Assembly: GCA_948949055.1 (NCBI GenBank)
Contig: CARBWQ010000012.1
Span: 1-12,046, forward strand
DNA from: an uncultured Eubacteriales bacterium
GTDB taxonomy: Bacteria > Bacillota > Clostridia > Christensenellales > UBA1242
Direction of reading: 5' to 3'
DNA length: 12,046 bases
How positions within the stretch are numbered: position 1 is the stretch's first letter; each line of letters opens with the position of its first letter. Below are positions 6,380-12,046 of this stretch, piece by piece. Position numbers and translations under genes: made by a program. Under the pieces are notes generated by a model. The model did not search any database. It worked only from the letters and a program-made list of their open reading frames with translations, and was not told the DNA's origin.

Positions 6380-7027
6380 ATGAAGAAAGTAAACGAAAAA
6401 TTAAAAAAATATATAGAAAATCAAATTTTACCTCATTATGACAACTTCGACCATGGTCATGATAGAAGGCACGCTGATTCAGTCATTGAAAGAGGACTTG
6501 AATTTGCAGAGGATTTAAATGATGATAATATCAATATTGATATTGTTTATGCTTCCTGTGCCTATCACGACATCGGCATGATTAAAGGTAGAAAAGGTCA
6601 CGCAAATTTTTCTTATGAATATGTTTTAAACGATGAAAAACTGAAAGAATTTTTTGATGAAGATGAAATCAAATTAATTGCCGAGGCTTGTCAGGACCAC
6701 TCAACCTCAACTGGAAGACCACCTAGAACAATATATGGAATGATAGTTTCAGATGCCGATAAAGATAGCGATATAAACATTGGACTTATGCGTGGCTGGG
6801 ATTTTTCAATTTTCCACTTCCCTAACATGACATTTGAAGAACATATAGACGACATTCACAAAGAGATTTATAAAAGGTTTAATATAAATGGAACTGTTAA
6901 ATTATATTTGCCTATTCAAAAAATTCAATCCTTTTTAAATGAGATGAGATATTATGCCTACAACAAAGAGGCTTATAGAGATAAAATGCTTGAACTTTTA
7001 GCAAAAGAAGATAACATAGAAAAATAA
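6380..7027 (+). CDS. HD-domain metal-dependent phosphohydrolase
   Basis: The 215-residue soluble protein has the HD superfamily fold, whose members hydrolyse phosphomono- or diesters (nucleotides, cyclic nucleotides, alarmones) using bound metal. The motif order is visible: His31 in HGHDRRHADSV, the HD pair His63-Asp64 in AYHDIGM, His74 in KGHANFS, His107 in QDHSTSTG, and Asp125 in SDADKDSD. It lacks RelA/SpoT synthetase, GAF or response-regulator domains, so it is a stand-alone HD hydrolase; the substrate cannot be told from sequence. The C-terminal third is helical with no recognised domain. The start has AAGGG 6 nt upstream. It is the only plus-strand gene here, with its own consensus promoter and a strong terminator, so it is monocistronic. 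It diverges from spoIIP and converges on the AT-hook gene. The family is confident; the role is unknown. Confidence 0.9.
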   Translation: MKKVNEKLKKYIENQILPHYDNFDHGHDRRHADSVIERGLEFAEDLNDDNINIDIVYASCAYHDIGMIKGRKGHANFSYEYVLNDEKLKEFFDEDEIKLIAEACQDHSTSTGRPPRTIYGMIVSDADKDSDINIGLMRGWDFSIFHFPNMTFEEHIDDIHKEIYKRFNINGTVKLYLPIQKIQSFLNEMRYYAYNKEAYRDKMLELLAKEDNIEK

Positions 7028-7069
7028 AACAATTTTTAAATAGGTAATGCAAAATGCCAAACTAAATAG

Positions 7070-7096
7070 TCATAATTTAATAAATCATAATTTAAT
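7070..7096. repeat. Short direct repeat, two copies of a 12-mer
   Basis: TCATAATTTAAT occurs at 7070-7081 and again at 7085-7096, a 15-nt period, in the spacer after the HD gene. It is probably replication slippage in A/T-rich DNA; I see no function. Confidence 0.5.
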
Positions 7097-7109
7097 TATT
7101 GTAAATACA

Positions 7110-7137
7110 AAAAACCTCCTAATTTTAGGAGGTTTTT
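7110..7137. terminator. Bidirectional intrinsic terminator between convergent genes
   Basis: A perfect 12-bp stem (7110-7121 with 7126-7137) and a 4-nt loop has the GC-containing core CCTCCTA/TAGGAGG. It is followed by a T run on the plus strand and by a T run on the minus strand, so it can stop both the HD gene (+) and the AT-hook gene (-), whose stop codon is only 3 nt away. Confidence 0.9.
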
Positions 7138-7140
7138 ATT

Positions 7141-9399
7141 TTATTTATTGTTTAGAGCTGTGACTTCACGAATTAAGTCTTCTATTCTTTTGTTGATTTT
7201 TGCAAGTTCTTCCCCTGCATCATCACGACCTTCAAGACTTGCTGCTTGCTCTTTCAAGGCTTCAACAGCAGCTATTATTTCCTCTTTGTCACGTTCAACA
7301 CTTCCACCAAGTTCAAGTGCTTCATCAATACTATTGTCAAGAAGAGTTTTAACAGCATTTAATTTCTCTTCTTCGGCACTAATAAGGTCATTAATATTAG
7401 CTATATCGTCATCTGAAACTACTGCATTTTTTCTAGGTCTGCCTCTTTTCTTTGGAACACCGTCATCATTATTTTCAACAACCTCTTTTTTTGGTCTACC
7501 TCTTTTTTTGGTTTCGCCATCAGCTGTTTTAACGACAACCTTTCTTGGTCTACCTTTGCCCCTCTTTTCGACTGACTCTTCTTGTGCTACTTCATTAGCT
7601 TCAATAGTTTCTGTTTGCTCTTTGCTTTCTTCTTCAACAACTGCATTGTCAGATTGCTGAACTTCAATAGCTTCTGGATTATGAAGAAGTTCTTCAACCT
7701 TTTTCAAGTCTTGCTCTTCAATGGCTGGCTCTTCTTTCTCTTCTTGATCTTCAATATAACTACCGAAGTTGTCAACTTGTTCATTGAGCAATTCTTCTTC
7801 TGTAATTACACTTTCATTTCTTTGGTCTTTTTCACTTACAAGAGCGCCATTCATGTCATAAATCTTTCCGTCTACATCATGGAAGAAACCTTTGTTATCA
7901 TGGAAAGAACCATCTTCATAAATGAAATTGCCATCACTATCATATTGACCATTTGCATTAGCATCTTCTTCTGAATTTTGAGAAGATTCAATTTGCGATG
8001 AAAGCTCTTCAATTCTAGCTCTTAAAGTAATATTTTCATCTAGCAACCTTTTGATTTGTGATTGAACATTAATAAGTTCTGCCTCAGTGCTATCTCTCTC
8101 TTCAATAAGAGCATTTTTTTCAGCCTTTACCTTGTTGTCTGCAACAGCATATGCAGATTTCATAACCTTTTTAAAGAAAGATTGATATTCGGCAGTCATA
8201 CCCTTTTCAGCCTTATCAAGACTTTCAACCATATTTCTGCTAAGAGCTTCGATTTCTCTATCAAGTTCATCCTTTGCAGTATCAAACTTAGCTTCTTCAT
8301 GTTCAAGGTCGCTTTGAACTTGTTCTTGTCTTTTAACTTCCTTGTCCTGTCTTTCTCTAAGTCTACCAATTTCAAATCTGTTTGTAGTAGTATTTTGTTG
8401 TTCTATAAGTTTTTCAATATTTTCCTTTGACGCTTGTAGTTTTCTTTGGAAATCCATCTGTTTCTCTTCAAAGCTACGTCTTAAAGCTTCCTTCTGAGCT
8501 TCTACCTGAGCAATCTGAGAAAGAGTGGCATTTTTTGTAGTAAGATATGCGTCACTTTCCTTCATAGCTCTTTCAAGAAGAAGTGCGCCATCAACCCCTA
8601 CGCCTCTGAAATTGTAATCTATTGTGCTGGTTTCATTTTTCTCAGCAGCCTCAAATTCCTCTTTGGCTCTTCTTGCTTGTTCTTCATAATATTCTCTAAT
8701 TTGAGCATTCCCGTTTTCAATTTCTTTTGGAGTAAATAAGAGATTGAAATCAATATAAGGAGGAAGAGTATCACAAGCATTAGTTACAAAACGAGTAAAG
8801 ATATGGAAAAGATGATATATGTCATCAAGATTTAAAACTCTTTTTCCTTTAATAGCGATAATGGCGATAAGTCCGATAACAAGTACAATACAAGGCAATA
8901 AAAGACTTACTGCAAAAGCTTGGAAAGAAAAACCCTCACTCGACTGAGAAGCAAAACCAAACAAAAATGAAATAACAGCCCAAACACCAGTCATAATACC
9001 TAAATTACGAACATTATTTTTCCAGCTACTTGTACGAAGAGGTTTTTCAATAATATTTTCCTCAGTCATATATGTAGCAGGGCCACCTTCACGATTTAAA
9101 ATGAATTGTTGCCAATAATAAGCAAAACGCTTTGGTCCTTTTTTAACAATATCATTAAACTCTTTAATATTGCTTGGATCAAGTTTTTTATTTTGGAATA
9201 TCCATGCGTTAGCTTTATCAAGAATTCTTTTTAAGCGAGCTTCATAAGAAAACACCGATTTTATTGCGAAAAGTGCAATAAATAGAATTTCAACAGCTAT
9301 AATAATGCCAAGATAGCCACCAAAACCGATCGCCTCGGTAAGTCTTGCAAAGAAAATTGCGAGAGAAGCATTATTTATTGTCAACAAATTAGATAACAT
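7141..9399 (-). CDS. Membrane-anchored coiled-coil protein with three AT-hooks
   Basis: The 752-residue protein belongs to no family I can name with confidence. Three hydrophobic helices lie near residues 27-50, 133-150 and 159-183, with an 80-residue charged loop between the first two. TM2 reads LGIMTGVWAVISF, recalling the LGLFGTVWG stretch of ExbB/TolQ. A long charged coiled coil follows (about 223-475), then degenerate repeats with a (Y/H)Dxx G pattern (486-521), an acidic Glu-rich stretch (530-610), three AT-hook motifs, GKGRPRK, KKRGRPKK and KKRGRPRK (near 612-620, 631-638, 650-657), about 19 residues apart, and a final coiled coil (665-750). AT-hooks bind the minor groove of A/T-rich DNA, so the protein may hold the chromosome at the membrane (inference). 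I chose the second ATG (9399) because the AAAGGGG site is 7 nt from it but 1 nt from the ATG at 9405. It is monocistronic, with a terminator at 7110-7137. Confidence 0.88.
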   Translation of the reverse strand: MLSNLLTINNASLAIFFARLTEAIGFGGYLGIIIAVEILFIALFAIKSVFSYEARLKRILDKANAWIFQNKKLDPSNIKEFNDIVKKGPKRFAYYWQQFILNREGGPATYMTEENIIEKPLRTSSWKNNVRNLGIMTGVWAVISFLFGFASQSSEGFSFQAFAVSLLLPCIVLVIGLIAIIAIKGKRVLNLDDIYHLFHIFTRFVTNACDTLPPYIDFNLLFTPKEIENGNAQIREYYEEQARRAKEEFEAAEKNETSTIDYNFRGVGVDGALLLERAMKESDAYLTTKNATLSQIAQVEAQKEALRRSFEEKQMDFQRKLQASKENIEKLIEQQNTTTNRFEIGRLRERQDKEVKRQEQVQSDLEHEEAKFDTAKDELDREIEALSRNMVESLDKAEKGMTAEYQSFFKKVMKSAYAVADNKVKAEKNALIEERDSTEAELINVQSQIKRLLDENITLRARIEELSSQIESSQNSEEDANANGQYDSDGNFIYEDGSFHDNKGFFHDVDGKIYDMNGALVSEKDQRNESVITEEELLNEQVDNFGSYIEDQEEKEEPAIEEQDLKKVEELLHNPEAIEVQQSDNAVVEEESKEQTETIEANEVAQEESVEKRGKGRPRKVVVKTADGETKKRGRPKKEVVENNDDGVPKKRGRPRKNAVVSDDDIANINDLISAEEEKLNAVKTLLDNSIDEALELGGSVERDKEEIIAAVEALKEQAASLEGRDDAGEELAKINKRIEDLIREVTALNNK

Positions 9400-9406
9400 A
9401 TTCATT

Positions 9407-9413
9407 CCCCTTT
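9407..9413 (-). promoter_or_regulatory. Ribosome binding site deciding the AT-hook protein start
   Basis: AAAGGGG on the minus strand lies 1 nt before the ATG at 9405 but 7 nt before the in-frame ATG at 9399. Normal spacing is 5-9 nt, so the second ATG is the better start. The difference is two residues. Confidence 0.6.
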
Positions 9414-9422
9414 TTCAAACTT

Positions 9423-9431
9423 AGTATATCA
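9423..9431 (-). promoter_or_regulatory. Extended -10 promoter of the AT-hook protein gene
   Basis: TGATATACT on the minus strand fits an extended -10 (TG, one base, TATACT at 9423-9428). No good -35 is found 16-18 nt upstream, as is common for extended -10 promoters. The start would be near 9416, giving a leader of about 17 nt. Confidence 0.5.
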
Positions 9432-9540
9432 TACATTAAAAAATTTTACTAATAAATTCATTATTTTTTTTAATTTTTTGACAATTATTAAATAATTTTT
9501 ATTTTATATAATTTAATAATTTATTAATTCATTTTATTTA
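9431..9540. other. Extremely A/T-rich spacer between addA and the AT-hook gene
   Basis: Only 6 of these 110 bases are G or C by my count. It contains an all-A/T inverted repeat, AATTATTAAAT (9483-9493) and ATTTAATAATT (9511-9521), with no T-tract in the right place for a terminator. No RNA gene or reading frame was seen. Such A/T runs are typical AT-hook targets. Confidence 0.6.
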
Positions 9541-9550
9541 TGCTTATTTC

Positions 9551-12046
9551 TCAGTCAAATTTTATAAGTTTAGCATCTTTAAGCGAAAGAAGATATTTTT
9601 CATCGGGACCTTTTGAGAATGCTTTATTTATTGAAAGGCTATAAAGTTCAATCTGTTTAGTATATCTATTTTTTAAAGTCATAGAATTATTACAAGATGT
9701 ATATTTATAATCAATTAATATTGTCTTATCACCAACAGCAAAGAGGTCTACAATTCCCTGTACAATGATTAAATTTTCACTTTCGCCCAATCCAATTTCG
9801 TTTAATTTGCATTGCATAATAAACTCTCTTTCTTTTATCACTCGATTGCCACCAATCACATCCTTAATAACTTTTATATTTTTAAATAATAGCTCGTAAT
9901 CAATATAATTAAAATAATCATCAGTCATATTTTTCATCAGAAATTGCGATTGATCTTGCAGGTCTTTAAGTGAGTTTATCTTTTCAAAATCCAATAATTT
10001 TAGTGCTTCATGATAGGCATTTCCAGTGCGAATAGCCTCTTCCCGAGAGCGAACCCTTTCAACATCTTCATCTAAATTATTTTCATCAAAAATAGCTACA
10101 CTTTCAGTTTCTCCAATCTTCATTGCACCAGTGACAGAGTTTTTATAACTTAATTTACATTCCTTTTGGAAAGCATAGTTAAATTGACTAAAATCTTCTA
10201 ATGCTTTTTGTTGCTCTTGTGGCATTTGATATTCAATAGTTTGAGAAATTTCCCTCTCTATCTCTTTTTGCGAAACTTGTTCTATTATATTAAATTGGTA
10301 ATTTTCTGTATGGATTTTACCTTGACTAAAAAGTTGTGAGGTAAAGTTTTCTCCAAGAGCATAGAATATAAATTTAAGATAACTATTTTGAGCTTTGAGA
10401 TTATTAAAAGAATAATCCTTTTCCCTTCCACTTCCAATAATAAATAAATGATTTTGAGCTCTTGTCAACGCAACATAGAAAATCATAATCTCATCAATAA
10501 ACTCCCTTTTTTCAAGGTCAAGTTTTCCAGCGAGAAAAGTAGGAGAAGGTACTCTTGTCATGCTATCAAAGTCGCCAAGATAACAGCCTAAGCCATAGTC
10601 GTTTGAAATAATATAACTTTTATTATATGTCTTGCTTAAACTCTCTCCGGCTTCACATAAAATAACAATAGGATATTCAAGTCCCTTGGTTGAATGAATG
10701 GTAGTAATTGTAATGCTATTGCCTCCACCCTCTCCACCTTTGATTTGAGATGAGCTTTCAAGCATATTAATAATTCCAGCCACATTAAAATCTAGATTTG
10801 CACTTCTAATTTGTTTAAAAAGAGAATTTATATTGCTTAACTTTTCTCTTGAATTATTAAAGCTAGCTAAATATTCATAATAATCAATTTTGTTGAAAAG
10901 TCTACATAATGCCTTGATTACTCCAAATACCTGTATATCAAATTTAAACTCTTCAATCATAATTTTAAATTGTTCGACTTTTTCATGACCACTATTTAAA
11001 ATTACATTACAAAATTGATCGTCTTTTCCACCTTCATAACGCAGTTGTGCAAGTTCATCAATAGAAAAGTTGCCAAAAGGAGAACAAAGTACACTTGCTA
11101 GTGAAATATCATCAAATAAGTTTAAAGTAAGTTTTAATAAAGAGTTTATTAACGCAATTTGATTATCTTCAATAAGTTCTTCCTTCAAATCAGCACTAAC
11201 TGGCACGCCCATTTTTCTAAGCCTATTGACCAGTTCTCTCATAAGTGAACTTCTGCCTCTAAAAAGCAAGGCTATATCGTTATATTCTACCTGTCTAAAC
11301 TCTGCCCTTTTTGAATCATATATTTGACTTGTAATAGCAAGTTCAATCTTAGATAAAATAGCGTTTATTTCTTCGTCCTCAGAGTGGTCGCTTTCAAGAG
11401 TATCTTTCATGACGCTATACACATCATTATCACTTTTCTCGCAAACTTCTTCTTCTAGTTCCAACCTTTTTTCAATGTCACCTTTTAAGATTATGTCTAC
11501 ACAAACGGCTGGCATAGAAGATTTCAAAAAAGTTTTAAGACCTTTTAGCATAGACTTTTCTTTATAGTCAATTCCAACGATATCCTTTGTCATAACTTTT
11601 TCAAAAACTTGATTTACAAAACTCAAAATGTCGTTGTCCGTTCTAAAATTGCCATTGAGATAAAGTGCGTCACCATCCTCACTTGAAGAAAAGTTTTTAA
11701 TATCATCTTGCATAATCTCCATACTGGCATTTCTAAACCCATATATACCCTGCTTGATATCCCCAACAGCTGTAAAATAACCACCCTCAGCGATAGGTTT
11801 CAAAATGCTCTCTTGAAGCCTGTTTGTATCTTGATACTCATCTATAAATATATAGTCATATTTATCTTGAAGACCCTTTTTCACCTCTTCATTTTCTAAA
11901 AGCTTTTTAGCATACTTTTCAATATCGGCAAAATCAAGCCCAGAACGTTTAGATTTGAGCATTGTGTATTCATTTATATAATGTTTATAAAAAGATAAAA
12001 TTGCCTTAACAAGTCTACCTTCATCATTTCTCTCTTTTGTACCGTT
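9551..12046 (-). CDS. addA: AddA helicase-nuclease, N-terminus beyond the window
   Basis: The frame is open to the right window edge: 831 codons are visible and about 400 N-terminal residues, with the Walker A motif, are missing. An internal Met at 11962 is not the start, since coding continues upstream without a break. AddA pairs with AddB as the RecBCD-like enzyme that resects double-strand breaks for recombination. In visible numbering the UvrD-type motifs are II YIFIDEYQDT (65-74), III GDIKQGIYGFR (95-105), V TTIHSTKGLEYP (448-459) and VI YVALTRAQ (524-531). The C-terminal RecB-type nuclease is intact: His679 in AYHEAL, Asp767 in QGIVDL, and Asp779-Tyr-Lys781 in ILIDYKY, then a Gln/Tyr motif (YTKQIELYS). 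It ends in TGA, supporting the standard code. No tryptophan is visible in this long protein. addB would be expected just upstream, outside the window. Confidence 0.95.
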   Translation of the reverse strand, partial: NGTKERNDEGRLVKAILSFYKHYINEYTMLKSKRSGLDFADIEKYAKKLLENEEVKKGLQDKYDYIFIDEYQDTNRLQESILKPIAEGGYFTAVGDIKQGIYGFRNASMEIMQDDIKNFSSSEDGDALYLNGNFRTDNDILSFVNQVFEKVMTKDIVGIDYKEKSMLKGLKTFLKSSMPAVCVDIILKGDIEKRLELEEEVCEKSDNDVYSVMKDTLESDHSEDEEINAILSKIELAITSQIYDSKRAEFRQVEYNDIALLFRGRSSLMRELVNRLRKMGVPVSADLKEELIEDNQIALINSLLKLTLNLFDDISLASVLCSPFGNFSIDELAQLRYEGGKDDQFCNVILNSGHEKVEQFKIMIEEFKFDIQVFGVIKALCRLFNKIDYYEYLASFNNSREKLSNINSLFKQIRSANLDFNVAGIINMLESSSQIKGGEGGGNSITITTIHSTKGLEYPIVILCEAGESLSKTYNKSYIISNDYGLGCYLGDFDSMTRVPSPTFLAGKLDLEKREFIDEIMIFYVALTRAQNHLFIIGSGREKDYSFNNLKAQNSYLKFIFYALGENFTSQLFSQGKIHTENYQFNIIEQVSQKEIEREISQTIEYQMPQEQQKALEDFSQFNYAFQKECKLSYKNSVTGAMKIGETESVAIFDENNLDEDVERVRSREEAIRTGNAYHEALKLLDFEKINSLKDLQDQSQFLMKNMTDDYFNYIDYELLFKNIKVIKDVIGGNRVIKEREFIMQCKLNEIGLGESENLIIVQGIVDLFAVGDKTILIDYKYTSCNNSMTLKNRYTKQIELYSLSINKAFSKGPDEKYLLSLKDAKLIKFD

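Noticed and set aside
7148..8430. Three plus-strand open frames of 122-170 codons opposite the AT-hook gene.
   Set aside because: They are Ser/Leu/Phe-rich mirror readings of the Glu/Lys-rich coiled-coil gene, have no ribosome binding sites or domains, and overlap a well-supported gene.
7141..9399. A complete Zorya-type defence system built on the ExbB/ZorA-like membrane protein.
   Set aside because: No ZorB-like peptidoglycan-binding partner and no ZorC, ZorD or ZorE effector lies nearby; the neighbours are addA and a convergent HD gene.
9483..9521. All-A/T inverted repeat as terminator of addA.
   Set aside because: The stem has no GC pairs, the loop is 17 nt and no T-tract follows on the minus strand, so it is more likely base composition.
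9551..9553. TGA might encode tryptophan, since the visible part of AddA has no Trp.
   Set aside because: TGG codons encode Trp at sensible places in the other proteins, and the AddA frame ends at TGA just after its nuclease domain, as expected for a true stop.
1..12046. A mobile or defence island.
   Set aside because: No integrase, transposase, phage gene, tRNA attachment site, terminal repeat or CRISPR array was found, and A/T-richness looks uniform across the window.

Overview
The window is AT-rich DNA from what is most likely an uncultured, low-GC, spore-forming Bacillota (Clostridia-like) bacterium. The sequence evidence is a stage II sporulation protein P homologue, an AddA-type helicase-nuclease rather than RecB, A/T-rich spacers, strong AGGAG-type ribosome binding sites and consensus sigma-A promoters. 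The standard genetic code fits: Trp is encoded by TGG in several genes and addA ends in TGA. No tRNA, rRNA, insertion sequence, integrase, phage gene or CRISPR array was seen.

Layout: seven genes, six on the minus strand and one on the plus strand. Going left to right: a coiled-coil protein of unknown function whose C-terminus is cut by the window edge (1-850, -); a six-helix ABC half-transporter (914-2626, -); a MoxR-like AAA+ ATPase with an unusual N-terminal half (2755-4860, -); a SpoIIP-like cell-wall hydrolase (5071-6276, -); an HD-domain phosphohydrolase (6380-7027, +); a membrane-anchored coiled-coil protein with three AT-hooks (7141-9399, -); and the C-terminal two thirds of AddA, cut at its N-terminus by the window edge (9551-12046, -).

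Most genes look like independent transcription units. A consensus promoter precedes the coiled-coil gene, the ABC gene and the HD gene. Hairpin terminators follow the AAA+ gene, spoIIP, and the convergent HD/AT-hook pair, which share one bidirectional terminator. spoIIP and the HD gene diverge from a short spacer with promoters for both.

The genes do not form an obvious pathway or defence island. Recognisable jobs are double-strand break repair (AddA), engulfment or cell-wall remodelling (SpoIIP), export (ABC) and nucleotide or phosphoester hydrolysis (HD). The novel material is in three proteins: the membrane/coiled-coil/AT-hook protein, which could tether DNA to the membrane and has a topology recalling ExbB/MotA proteins; the AAA+ ATPase, whose N-terminus looks like a DUF6273 domain with its halves in swapped order; and a SpoIIP with an added C-terminal linker and membrane anchor. 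These are inferences from reading the sequence; no search was run.
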